This document shows positions 16,185 through 23,956 of a stretch of DNA of 29,025 nucleotides, piece by piece (within the stretch, counting starts at the first letter, position 1; each line of letters starts with the position of its first letter). This DNA is from CAZTLI01 sp964614375. GTDB lineage: Bacteria > Chloroflexota > Anaerolineae > Aggregatilineales > Phototrophicaceae. The stretch lies in the NCBI GenBank assembly GCA_964614375.1, contig CAZTLI010000011.1:1-29025 (forward strand), given 5' to 3'. The notes under the pieces were generated by a model. The model was given only the letters and a program-made list of their open reading frames with translations, was not told where the DNA came from and ran no database searches. The position numbers and the translations under genes were made by a program.

Positions 16185-17246
16185 GTGTCAATCGAACTTA
16201 ATAATGTCAGCAAGAGTTTTGGACATGAGCAGGTCGTTAACGATGTTTCGCTTACCATTGAACCCGGAGAATTGTTTGTCTTGTTGGGTGCTTCAGGTAG
16301 CGGTAAATCCACAATTCTACGCATGATTGCCGGATTAACGGCAACAGATCGTGGTAGCATTCATCTGAATGAACAGGATGTGACCCACTTACCGCCACAA
16401 AAACGAGGGATTGGTTTTGTCTTTCAGAACTATTCGCTGTTTCAACACCTAACCGCCGCTCAGAACATCGCTTTCGGATTGGATGTAAAAAAAGTCAGCA
16501 AGCCTGAAAAAGCCAAGCGGGTCAAAGAATTGTTGGAATTGATTGAATTATCCGACTATGGCAATCGTCGTCCTGCTCAATTATCTGGTGGTCAGCAGCA
16601 ACGTATCGCACTGGCACGTGCCCTTGCTCCCAACCCAGATGTGTTACTACTAGATGAGCCATTTGGAGCGTTAGATGTTAAAATTAGAAGTCAACTGCGA
16701 CAGAATTTGCGGCGAATTCAACAACATCTGAAAATCACAACGGTACTGGTAACACATGACCAGGATGAGGCGTTTGAATTGGCGGATCGAATCGGTTTGA
16801 TTGAGGACGGGCAATTACGTGAAATCGGCGCACCCGATGACCTTTATCGTAAGCCAGCACATCGTTATACTGCTACTTTCCTGGGTCAGGTCAATCTCAT
16901 GCGTGGTACTTGCAATGGTGCTTATCTTCACGTCAACGATATTAAGTTGCCAATTCCGGCAGAAGGACAACATTTATCAGGTCAGGCAGTTGATGTGATG
17001 ACCCGACCCGAATCCATTTTTCTGACACGTAACCCGGATAAACAGCACGGTCATGTGTTAGGACGCGGCACAGTGATCTCGATGGCATTTGCCGGACCAA
17101 TGGAACGTGTTGTTATTCGTTTGGAAGATGGTACAGAATTGCAAGTATTGGTGAATATGAATCGGACGTATGAGTTAGACTTGCATCTCGGTGCTGAAGT
17201 CTGGGCAGGTATTAGAGATTATCATCTGCTACCGATTGTTGAATGA
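16185..17246 (+). CDS. cysA: Sulfate ABC transporter ATP-binding protein CysA
   Basis: A 353-residue ATPase that powers import. Walker A is GASGSGKS (35-42), the Q-loop glutamine is Q81, the signature is LSGGQQQR (133-140), Walker B is LLLDEP (154-159) and the switch histidine lies in LVTHDQDEAFELADR. The C-terminal third is a TOBE-like regulatory domain (about 240-350). It starts with GTG, with ACGGAG 8 bases upstream. Its stop overlaps the start of the next gene (ATGA), so that gene belongs to the operon. Confidence 0.93.
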   Translation: MSIELNNVSKSFGHEQVVNDVSLTIEPGELFVLLGASGSGKSTILRMIAGLTATDRGSIHLNEQDVTHLPPQKRGIGFVFQNYSLFQHLTAAQNIAFGLDVKKVSKPEKAKRVKELLELIELSDYGNRRPAQLSGGQQQRIALARALAPNPDVLLLDEPFGALDVKIRSQLRQNLRRIQQHLKITTVLVTHDQDEAFELADRIGLIEDGQLREIGAPDDLYRKPAHRYTATFLGQVNLMRGTCNGAYLHVNDIKLPIPAEGQHLSGQAVDVMTRPESIFLTRNPDKQHGHVLGRGTVISMAFAGPMERVVIRLEDGTELQVLVNMNRTYELDLHLGAEVWAGIRDYHLLPIVE

Positions 17247-18175
17247 ACATGTACCCTAACATATCTTTAGAGAATCTCTCTTTAGATCAGGAACTGGCGC
17301 GTCGTTTACCCCGCCAGCTTGCCTACTACCATCTTGCCTTGCCTATTGGCATTGATGATGATGGTATGACAGTTGTTATGGCACAACCTGACAACATAAA
17401 AGCACATGAAATCATCCAGAATGCTATCGGACAGACGATTATTCCTGTTAGAGCTGAAGCGGATGCCATCCGGCAACATCTTGATTATGTGTGGGAAGTA
17501 TCCTTAACCGCATATTGGAATACGATAGCGGTACAGGATGACCCGATGTTAGGAAAGTATGCACAGATCTTTGCCGAAGTGTATAACAGCAACGTTGTAG
17601 ATATTGAGGAACTTCCAAATGGAGCTTCCTCACTTCATATACAACGGCTTGTCACAGAAATTGATTTGTCCTATTCGACCTTACTTGTTCAAGATCATTG
17701 GCAACCTATCCAACACATTTTGCAGATTGTACGCTTGCACTCACCAGATGAAAAGTTGTTGGAGTTACTGATGCCGCTTTCCAAGCATCAAGATGCCTCC
17801 TTGACCCTACTTGTACCGAAAAAGGTCGAGTGGCGTGTTGTACATCAGCTAGATAAAGCAACAAACAAAATGGTTGAATCTAGAGTGATGACACAAGTGC
17901 CTTCAACAAACGATGATATTATCCAATTGTTAGATACACAATCGAAGGAAGGGCAATTATTATTGGCGTTACGTCAGAAGGTCGAATTTGCTCATGTCAA
18001 GGCTTATGTCTCATTACAGCAAGAGGAAGCTGTGGCTAGCATTCTACAATTTCTAAAGAAACACCCGCACACGCTCGTTGCTATGGCTGCTGATGCTTAT
18101 GGAGAATATGTTCATATGGTGCGGCGATCCCTCGTTCATTCCGAGATGCTGGCCCTGCTTATTCTAAAACCTTGA
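17243..18175 (+). CDS. T2SSE N-domain (MshEN-like) fused to universal-stress-like domain
   Basis: A 310-residue soluble protein. Residues about 8-83 resemble the N-terminal domain of GspE/MshE-type secretion ATPases (LARRLPRQLAYYHLALPIGI, DDGMTVVMAQPDN, EIIQNAIGQTIIPVRA), some of which bind cyclic di-GMP. After a linker (about 85-150), residues about 155-310 look like a UspA fold (STLLVQDHWQPIQHILQIVR, 'LLELLMPLSKHQDASLTLLV', 'HPHTLVAMAADAYGEYVHMV'). The secretion ATPase part is missing. The start overlaps the cysA stop by four bases, indicating co-expression with sulfate uptake. It may be a nucleotide-sensing regulator of the transporter; that is inference. Confidence 0.65.
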   Translation: MNMYPNISLENLSLDQELARRLPRQLAYYHLALPIGIDDDGMTVVMAQPDNIKAHEIIQNAIGQTIIPVRAEADAIRQHLDYVWEVSLTAYWNTIAVQDDPMLGKYAQIFAEVYNSNVVDIEELPNGASSLHIQRLVTEIDLSYSTLLVQDHWQPIQHILQIVRLHSPDEKLLELLMPLSKHQDASLTLLVPKKVEWRVVHQLDKATNKMVESRVMTQVPSTNDDIIQLLDTQSKEGQLLLALRQKVEFAHVKAYVSLQQEEAVASILQFLKKHPHTLVAMAADAYGEYVHMVRRSLVHSEMLALLILKP

Positions 18176-18281
18176 CGAAAATCATCTTTTCGCGGGATGC
18201 GCTATATTTCCTTTAAGGCGGTCATGCGAATGACCAAATTCGAGTCGCGTAAAGGTCAATTTATTATGTTGTTTGCGAATA

Positions 18282-18305
18282 TGTACTGACCCCCTGAGAT
18301 TGGAC
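18282..18305 (+). repeat. Left terminal inverted repeat of an IS3-type element
   Basis: TGTACTGACCCCCTGAGATT, starting at 18282, has the TG start and C-rich pattern of IS3-family ends and sits about 70 bases before the orfA start. The matching right end was not found, because the element is truncated. Confidence 0.5.
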
Positions 18306-18350
18306 ACGATGCTAAATGGAGTATCATAGTCCATGAAAGGGAGCAGTCAG

Positions 18351-18662
18351 ATGAGCAAGAGACGTAAGTTTACACCAGAATTCAAGAGCCAAGTCGTGCT
18401 GCAACTGCTGTCGGGCGAGAAGAGCATAGCGGAACTGTGCCGCGAGCATCAGCTCACATCGCAGATGGTTGGCAACTGGAAACAGCAGTTCCTTGCCGCC
18501 GCGCCACAGGTCTTCGAGCAGGGCGCTGCCGACAGCGATGAGCAGGCACGCATCGCCGAACTGGAGCGGATGGTCGGGCGACTGACGATGGAGTTGGAAA
18601 TCGCAAAAAAAGCCTCGAGCTTGCTGGATGGGATGCGGGGCAGAAACGTGCGGCAGCCATGA
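18351..18662 (+). CDS. IS3-family transposase OrfA (orphan)
   Basis: About 103 residues. An N-terminal helix-turn-helix (RRKFTPEFKSQVVLQLLSG, SIAELCREHQLTSQMVGNWK) is followed by a leucine-zipper coiled coil (ARIAELERMVGRLTMELEIA), the standard OrfA of IS3-family elements. The start at 18351 follows GGGAG; an ATG at 18333 is also in frame. The integrase OrfB that should follow is reduced to about 15 codons (MTMQADYPVKTIC from 18659) before the sequence changes into another transposase fragment. The element is therefore dead, though OrfA itself is intact. Confidence 0.85.
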   Translation: MSKRRKFTPEFKSQVVLQLLSGEKSIAELCREHQLTSQMVGNWKQQFLAAAPQVFEQGAADSDEQARIAELERMVGRLTMELEIAKKASSLLDGMRGRNVRQP

Positions 18663-18675
18663 CCATGCAAGCGGA

Positions 18676-18840
18676 TTACCCGGTAAAGACCATCTGTGCG
18701 GTGAGTTTCTCCTCCTCCAAATAGCGTTTCACCGCATCGTGGCTAAAACCGGGGCTGTGTTCGGCAAAATAGGTCAGCGTGTAGTTCGTCTGGCTCACCA
18801 ACAGAAATTGACAATAATCCAACCGCGTTACTTTGCTCAT
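18676..18840 (-). pseudogene. N-terminal fragment of an IS701/IS4-like transposase
   Basis: The minus strand encodes 54 residues starting MSKVTRLDYCQFLLVSQTNY and continuing TYFAEHSPGFSHDAVKRYL, which I recognise as the N-terminus of a DDE transposase often grouped with IS701/IS4 elements. It ends after KLTAQMV at the junction with the truncated IS3 OrfB; full-length relatives exceed 300 residues. The catalytic domain is missing. Confidence 0.6.
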
Positions 18841-19326
18841 TCCTTGAGTTTATCACTTGAGCCTGATTTTGGCTCGTTTGCGTAAGTCCTATACATATTC
18901 GATATAGTCTTTTTTCGTAATCATCATACTTCTGATGATATACTATTTTCACTCTTCAAGCGAAAGTCCTGTTTAATTGAAATGTTGCTGCCTGCGTTTG
19001 CCCCATAAGCTCGAATAAGGTCGTCACTTCGTCCCATTGCGGATGGTCGGGCGTTCAGATTGTCGCTTCACATGAATATCGTTCCACCATCGTCAGATTC
19101 GCCATTATCCAGATTAATATTGGACGTCATTATCCATTCCTCATCTCGTCTACAACCCATTATACGCCATTCCTGTGTACGGAAAGGCGCGGGCAGGGTA
19201 TAGTTAGAGGGCTGTCTGTACATGGATGATAGCGCAAATCAGAAGCTTCATTTTGCGTTCTTTGCGCCCTTTGCGGTTCAACCTTTTGCGGATAGTGAAT
19301 AAACGAAAATTGACTTCATAGACAGG
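18841..19326. other. Gene-poor stretch between IS remnants and aminotransferase
   Basis: No intact gene is seen. At 18956-19105 (minus strand) a 50-codon frame reads MANLTMVERYSCEATI, then a TGA, then 'TPDHPQWDEVTTLFELMGQT' and a 12-residue tail ending LNRTFA; it is protein-like and may be a relic. At 19251-19290 lies a TTTGCG-rich repeat (TTGCGTTCTTTGCGCCCTTT), a kind of short intergenic repeat common in environmental genomes. The remainder shows nothing recognisable. Confidence 0.35.
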
Positions 19327-20604
19327 ATGATTACTGCGATGAGTGATGGACTGAATTTGCTCTCCCCCGTCTGGTCGCACATGACGACGATTCAACCCGT
19401 GCGCGGCGAGGGGATTTATCTCTATACTGAAGATGGCACCCGTTATACCGATTTCACCAGCGGCATCGGCGTGACCAATACCGGGCACTGCCATCCGCGT
19501 GTGGTGGCGGCAGTGCAGGAGCAGGCGTCGAAACTCCTGTTCGGGCAGGTGAATATCGTCGTGCCACCGACCACACTGGCACTGGCTGAAGCCATTAATG
19601 CCATCACGCCCGATTCTATTGACAGCTTCTTCTTCGCCAACAGCGGCGCAGAAGCCATCGAGGGGTCGGTCAAGCTGGCGCGGCACGCCACCGGACGCAC
19701 CAATATCATCGTGTTTCAGGGCAGTTTTCATGGGCGTACCGCCCAGACCATGGCAATGACCACCTCTAAGACGGTCTATCGCAATCGCTATCAACCACTG
19801 CCGGGTGGGGTCTTCGTCGCGCCATTCCCCTACAGCTACTATTATGGCTGGGATGATGAACAAACCACTGCTTTTTGTATGCAGCAGTTGGATTTGCTGC
19901 TGAAATCGCAAACATCGCCCGAAGAAACCGCCGCGATTATCATCGAACCGATTCTGGGCGAAGGGGGTTATGTGCCCGCGCCGACTCGTTTCTTACGTGA
20001 ACTGCGTCAATTCTGTACCCAACACGATATTCTGCTGATTCTCGATGAAGTGCAAAGCGGCTTTGGTCGCACAGGCAGTATGTTTGCTTATGAACACGCG
20101 GGCATCGTGCCGGATGTCATGGTGATGGCGAAGGGGTTGGGCAGTGGCCTGCCGATTTCGGGCATTGGCGCGAATCGTGACCTGATGAGCAAATGGCAAA
20201 CGGGCACACACGGCGGCACGTATGGCGGTGGCAGCGCGCTTTCTGGCGCGGGGGCGCTGGCGACGATTCAGACGATTCTCGACGAGGATTTGGTCGGCAA
20301 TGCGGCGCGCATGGGGCAAACGCTGCTGGATGGTCTGGAAGAGTTGCAGGGGCGCTATTCCAACATCGGCGATGTGCGCGGACGCGGGCTGATGGTCGGG
20401 ACAGAATTCACCAATAAGGGGCAGCCAGATAAGGACACCGCCAAATCCGTGCAAAAAGCCTGTCTCAAACATAATCTGCTGCTGCTGACCTGCGGCTCAT
20501 ATGAAAACGTCATCCGCTGGATACCGCCGCTGGTGGTGACCGAACAGCAAATTTATGATGCGCTGCGGATATTTGAAGATGCGTTGGAGTCTGTCGCGGG
20601 GTAA
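19327..20604 (+). CDS. Class III PLP aminotransferase (GABA/ornithine-type)
   Basis: A 425-residue PLP enzyme of the class III (subgroup II) aminotransferases. The PLP lysine is K269 (MAKGLGSG), the cofactor-nitrogen aspartate is D240 in LILDEVQSGFGRTG, the ring-stacking region is 'FQGSFHGRTAQTMAMT', and the phosphate-binding segment is FFFANSGAEAIEGSVKLAR. TSGIGVTNTGHCHPRV (44-59) is typical of 4-aminobutyrate and related aminotransferases. The reaction moves an omega-amino group to 2-oxoglutarate; the exact substrate (GABA, ornithine or another omega-amine) is not determined. The start may be 19327 or 19339 (AGGA upstream). A TerB-like gene follows 31 bases later. Confidence 0.88.
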   Translation: MITAMSDGLNLLSPVWSHMTTIQPVRGEGIYLYTEDGTRYTDFTSGIGVTNTGHCHPRVVAAVQEQASKLLFGQVNIVVPPTTLALAEAINAITPDSIDSFFFANSGAEAIEGSVKLARHATGRTNIIVFQGSFHGRTAQTMAMTTSKTVYRNRYQPLPGGVFVAPFPYSYYYGWDDEQTTAFCMQQLDLLLKSQTSPEETAAIIIEPILGEGGYVPAPTRFLRELRQFCTQHDILLILDEVQSGFGRTGSMFAYEHAGIVPDVMVMAKGLGSGLPISGIGANRDLMSKWQTGTHGGTYGGGSALSGAGALATIQTILDEDLVGNAARMGQTLLDGLEELQGRYSNIGDVRGRGLMVGTEFTNKGQPDKDTAKSVQKACLKHNLLLLTCGSYENVIRWIPPLVVTEQQIYDALRIFEDALESVAG

Positions 20605-20635
20605 TCTCACACAGCGGCGGTACGAAAGGACACAC

Positions 20636-21559
20636 ATGGCGAACGCCGATTTACTGTTAAAACTGGGCAAGGTCATCATCGCGACGGCATGGGCGGATGG
20701 CGAAATCACGCCGGAAGAAACGCTGTGCCTGCACGATATTGTCTTCAGTTTGCCTACCCTCACCACCGAACAGTGGCGACAACTGAAGCTGTATGTCGAT
20801 CAGCGTGTGGATGCGGCGGAACGCGAACGCCTGATTGTGGAACTCGAAAAAGCCATTCGCAGCGAAGAGGACAAACAGACGGTCATCCATGCGCTGCAAA
20901 CGATTATCACGGCGGATGGTACGGTCTCGCCCGATGAAGAACGGGCGGTTGCGACTATTCAGCAGGCTGTTGAACGGGTTGATGTAGACCTCATGAACCA
21001 GCTAGGCGGATTGGTCAATCATATCATTGACCGTCGTGTGCAAGTCATCGCCAGCGCGCCCAATCGCGAAGCCCATTTTGATGAGTTCATCAAGAATCGC
21101 GTCTATTATGAAGTAGACCGTTTCCTCAGCCAGAGTACGACACGGTTGGAAATCCCCGACAAAGAGGTGCGGAAATTGTGTTTGGCGGGGGGATTGATGA
21201 CGTGTGTCGCCAAAATTGACCGTCAGGTGACTGGCAGCGAATTCGATGCGATGGTCCGTGCGATGAAAACGGGATGGGATGTGCCGCATGATTCAGCCAA
21301 TTTTGTCGCGGCGATTGCGGTCTCGAATGCCTGTGCCAATCTGGATTATCTGAGCATGACGCGCCAATTTTATGAGACCACGACAGACCATGAGCGCCTG
21401 CGATTTCTCGATGTGTTGTTCATGGTCGCGGATGCCGATGGCCGGGTGAGTGTCGATGAGTCGGACAGCATCCGCCGGACGGCGCTGCTGCTCAAATTGA
21501 CGCCGAAACAATTTCTCGACGCCCGAGTCCGTATCCCGCGCGAAAGGAGAGCCGATTGA
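20636..21559 (+). CDS. Twin TerB-like domain protein
   Basis: About 307 residues with two all-helical TerB-type repeats. The first (about 1-110) shows IIATAWADGEITPEE and 'ALQTIITADGTVSPDEERAV'. The second (about 160-300) shows 'CLAGGLMTCVAKIDRQVTGS' and 'VLFMVADADGRVSVDESDSI'. The A.ADG.(I/V).(P/V).E pattern is the TerB metal-binding-like motif found in tellurite-resistance and phage-defence contexts. The start ATG at 20636 has GAAAGGA in front; the frame upstream to 20555 lies inside the aminotransferase. The stop overlaps the next gene's TTG start. No ter operon partners are present, so a role in tellurite resistance is not implied. Confidence 0.75.
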   Translation: MANADLLLKLGKVIIATAWADGEITPEETLCLHDIVFSLPTLTTEQWRQLKLYVDQRVDAAERERLIVELEKAIRSEEDKQTVIHALQTIITADGTVSPDEERAVATIQQAVERVDVDLMNQLGGLVNHIIDRRVQVIASAPNREAHFDEFIKNRVYYEVDRFLSQSTTRLEIPDKEVRKLCLAGGLMTCVAKIDRQVTGSEFDAMVRAMKTGWDVPHDSANFVAAIAVSNACANLDYLSMTRQFYETTTDHERLRFLDVLFMVADADGRVSVDESDSIRRTALLLKLTPKQFLDARVRIPRERRAD

Positions 21560-21945
21560 GTATGGAAGACACGATTTGTATCCCGAATATTGGCCCCAAA
21601 GAACGGCGCCGACGGCGCAACGGCGGCTTGCTGAGTCTGGCGATAGCGGTCATGGTGTTGATGGGGCTGCTGGTTATGGGCGCGGCATGGTGGACGCGGT
21701 TCATCCTGTTCCTGTTTTTCTTCAGCGGCATGTCTGGCATATTGCAAGCCAGAGAAAAGACGTGAGTCGGTCTCGCCCGGCGCGGTCTGCGTAACATGGA
21801 TGAAGGTGCGGAACGAATCGAAGCGGACGAGATACTGGCGCAAGTGCGGAAGCAAGCGCGCAAGGTCAATATTCAGACACTGCTCTACAGCGGGCTGTTG
21901 ACTGGGCTGGTTGTGTTTGTGCCTTTGGCGCTGTTCGGCGGGTGA
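21556..21945 (+). CDS. Small membrane protein with in-frame TGA (possible selenocysteine or nonsense codon)
   Basis: Starting at TTG 21556 (AAAGGAG six bases before; ATG at 21562 is an alternative), the frame encodes 69 residues to TGA 21763-21765. It opens CIPNIGPKERRRRRNGG, then two membrane helices (about 24-44 and 47-62) and SGILQAREKT. Without a frame change it continues past the TGA for 59 codons: VGLARRGLRNMDEGAERIEA, then ILAQVRKQARKVNIQ, a third helix, and TGA 21943-21945. From memory, relatives in this phylum carry this whole architecture with Cys (KTC-VALA-RG-RNMD) at the TGA. It may be a selenoprotein, a readthrough product, a fresh nonsense mutation, or a sequencing error. A separate start at ATG 21796 is also possible. 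The gene overlaps the TerB gene's stop. Confidence 0.6.
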
Positions 21946-21952
21946 TGGCCTG

Positions 21953-22360
21953 CTAGTCGCGCGTCAGATTCTCCGGGCCGAAGCCGTTGGGCAGCAGGGC
22001 GTGTAAGGGACTGTCGATACACACATCGCCTGTGAAATCGACCGTGACGACGCGCATATTGGGCGCAAATTCAAACAGCATCTGGCGACACATGCCACAG
22101 GGCGAACCACCTCTTTTAGCCGCGACGACGATCAGGTCAAATTCCCGATAGCCCTCACTGATGGCTTTGACCAGGGCGGTGCGTTCGGCACAGATGGTCA
22201 CGGGGAAACTGGCATTTTCGACATTGCAGCCTGTAAACACGGTGCCATCCACCGCGCGCAGGGCCGCCCCTACCGGATAATTGGAATAGGGGATATAGGC
22301 CTGTTTGGTGGCGGCGATTGCGGTCTGGATCAATGTCTGGATGCGTGTGTCTGTCATCAT
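21953..22360 (-). CDS. cdd: Cytidine deaminase
   Basis: About 135 residues, the normal length for the tetrameric enzyme that converts cytidine or deoxycytidine to the uridine form in pyrimidine salvage. The substrate loop is FTGCNVENASFPVT. The zinc and catalytic motif is CAER (C57, catalytic E59), and the other zinc ligands are C88 and C91 in PCGMCRQ. Two adjacent ATG codons open the frame; the second (22357) has better spacing from AGGTGA. The gene overlaps the end of the CBS/CorC gene by four bases (ATGA), so the two are translationally coupled. Confidence 0.95.
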   Translation of the reverse strand: MMTDTRIQTLIQTAIAATKQAYIPYSNYPVGAALRAVDGTVFTGCNVENASFPVTICAERTALVKAISEGYREFDLIVVAAKRGGSPCGMCRQMLFEFAPNMRVVTVDFTGDVCIDSPLHALLPNGFGPENLTRD

Positions 22361-23745
22361 TCACCTGCGGCAGAGGGGGTATCCCCGACTTCGGCATGAT
22401 TGGTGGTCGGGTGGTGTTCGGTTAAATTGGTCTCTTTTTCGGCGGCAGCAGCATCGCGCGATTTGTGCTTGACCCACACCTTGCGGATGCGGCGCCCTTC
22501 AAGCGTATCGACCCGCAGAGTCAGGTCATCGGTTTCCATCACTTCACCGCCGACGGGCAAACGCCCCAATAACACAAAAATGTACCCACCGAGCGTATCG
22601 CTGTCTTCAGTGGGCAAGTTGATGTCGAGCAGTTCGTTGAAGTCATCCAGGTCCATACTGGCATCGACGATATATTCATCTGACCCCAATTCGATATACT
22701 CATCTTCTTCATGGAAGTCATATTCATCCTGAATATCGCCGACGATTTCTTCCAGCATGTCTTCAATCGTCACCAGACCCGCTGTGCCGCCATATTCATC
22801 CACCACAATCACCATATGGACTTTGCGCGATTGGATTTCTTTCAACAGTTCGTCGGCCCGTTTGGATTCGGGGACAAAATGCGCCGGACGCAGCAGTTCG
22901 CGGATGGTCATACTGGTGTCGGTCTGCCCATTGTGCCGCCAGTAACGCAGCAAATCTTTGGCATACAACAGGCCACTCACATTGTCGATGGTGTCTTCAT
23001 AGATCGGGATGCGCGAAAAGCCACTTTCGACAAATTTCGCCAGCGCCTCTTCCAACGTCGCCTCGATTTCGACAGCGATGATGTCCATTCGTGGGGTCAT
23101 CACTTCGCGCGCCAGCGTCTGGTCAAGCTGGAGCACAGAGTAAATCATCTCTTTTTCTTCTTCTTCGATTGTGCCGCCGCTGTGACCGGCATCGACTAAG
23201 GTCAGAATTTCTTCTTCGGTGACGGTATTGGTCAGGCGGTCACTGCCGAACAGTGACGAAACTAAGCGGCTGGCGAGCAGCAATGACAGCGTGACCGGGC
23301 GCAGAAACATGACGATGAGGTACATAGGCCGCACTAGCAGCAGGGCCAGCGGTGTGGTATAGACACTGCCCACCGCTTCGGGCACGATGTCACCCAGAAT
23401 CAAGATGAGAGTGGCGGCGAGCAGCAGCGCGAAGCCATGCCCCAACACGGGTGGAATAGCGGGATTCGCAATCAGAAACGGTTGTGACAGCGTGAGGATA
23501 ACCACCGCCGCGATCACCAATCGCAGCACCGTCGTCAAGAGCAGATAGGTGATTTGCAGGGCGGGTGTGGCATCGCCCGTGAGTGCCAGAATGCCCTTTG
23601 CCCGCCGGTCGCCCCCATCGGCGCGTTCGCGCAGGTCGTTCCGCCGCGCATTGACCAGCGCAGCATAGGCCATCGTGAGGGTTGCCTGCACAAGCAGCAG
23701 CACCCCAATCGCGATGAGGCCGGATATACTACTGTCAGGGTCCAA
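22357..23745 (-). CDS. CNNM-CBS-CorC (hemolysin C/Mg-Co efflux-like) membrane protein
   Basis: A 462-residue integral membrane protein of the HlyC/CorC (CNNM) family. Residues 1-165 form the CNNM domain with about four helices and a variant of its conserved acidic motif (GDIVPEAVGS, 118-127). Two CBS domains follow (about 212-340; VMTPRMDIIAVEIEATLEEA and 'VIVVDEYGGTAGLVTIEDML'), then a CorC_HlyC domain (about 355-435; ASMDLDDFNELLDINLP, DTLGGYIFVLLGRLPVGG). The acidic linker TIEEEEKEMI is typical. The start is TTG with GAGGGAA upstream. A long leader containing an intrinsic terminator precedes it. Homologues are linked to Mg/Co efflux or sodium-coupled Mg transport. Confidence 0.9.
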   Translation of the reverse strand: MDPDSSISGLIAIGVLLLVQATLTMAYAALVNARRNDLRERADGGDRRAKGILALTGDATPALQITYLLLTTVLRLVIAAVVILTLSQPFLIANPAIPPVLGHGFALLLAATLILILGDIVPEAVGSVYTTPLALLLVRPMYLIVMFLRPVTLSLLLASRLVSSLFGSDRLTNTVTEEEILTLVDAGHSGGTIEEEEKEMIYSVLQLDQTLAREVMTPRMDIIAVEIEATLEEALAKFVESGFSRIPIYEDTIDNVSGLLYAKDLLRYWRHNGQTDTSMTIRELLRPAHFVPESKRADELLKEIQSRKVHMVIVVDEYGGTAGLVTIEDMLEEIVGDIQDEYDFHEEDEYIELGSDEYIVDASMDLDDFNELLDINLPTEDSDTLGGYIFVLLGRLPVGGEVMETDDLTLRVDTLEGRRIRKVWVKHKSRDAAAAEKETNLTEHHPTTNHAEVGDTPSAAGE

Positions 23746-23780
23746 GACCGTTCCCTCTTGCTATTGGACGTAATCAAAAC

Positions 23781-23825
23781 AAAAAACCGGGCAAACCGCA
23801 TGACTCATTTCTGGTTTGTCCCGGT
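23781..23825 (-). promoter_or_regulatory. Terminator-like attenuator in the leader of the CBS/CorC gene
   Basis: On the minus strand ACCGGGACAAACC and GGTTTGCCCGGT pair in a 12-bp stem with one bulge, followed directly by TTTTTT. This rho-independent terminator lies about 35 bases before the gene's TTG start and downstream of a good promoter, so it would cut off the gene unless read through. Placement suggests a riboswitch or leader attenuator. I could not match the aptamer part to a known class. Confidence 0.55.
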
Positions 23826-23927
23826 AGTATTGGCTTATTCACATTGTTGATAAGACTGGTCAGGCGTGTCGTCTAACACGAGATGTGTTCTCTATGTTCC
23901 ATTACAGATAGGTTGTTTGTAGACGGG

Positions 23928-23956
23928 AGTTTACCATAACCTCTGGGGGCAAGCAA
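23928..23956 (-). promoter_or_regulatory. Sigma70-like promoter of the CBS/CorC leader transcript
   Basis: TTGCTT (23956-23951), a 17-base spacer and TAAACT (23933-23928) on the minus strand. The transcript would begin near 23921 and carry a leader of roughly 175 bases. The leader contains alternative short helices (AACAC/GTGTT and GTGT/ACAC near 23865-23895) before the attenuator. Confidence 0.5.

Noticed and set aside
18220..18235. GGTCAT-gcga-ATGACC hairpin after the sulfate operon
   Set aside because: Too short and without a following T-run to be called a terminator.
19204..19911. 235-codon minus-strand frame
   Set aside because: It lies opposite the well-supported aminotransferase; its amino-acid composition (many His, Arg, Gly) is that of a shadow frame.
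20193..20417. Plus-strand 74-codon frame inside the aminotransferase gene
   Set aside because: Gly/Arg/Trp-rich shadow of a GC-rich gene in another frame.
21763..21765. TGA read as Trp through an altered genetic code
   Set aside because: Many genes in the window end cleanly at TGA, including cytidine deaminase neighbours and the response regulator.
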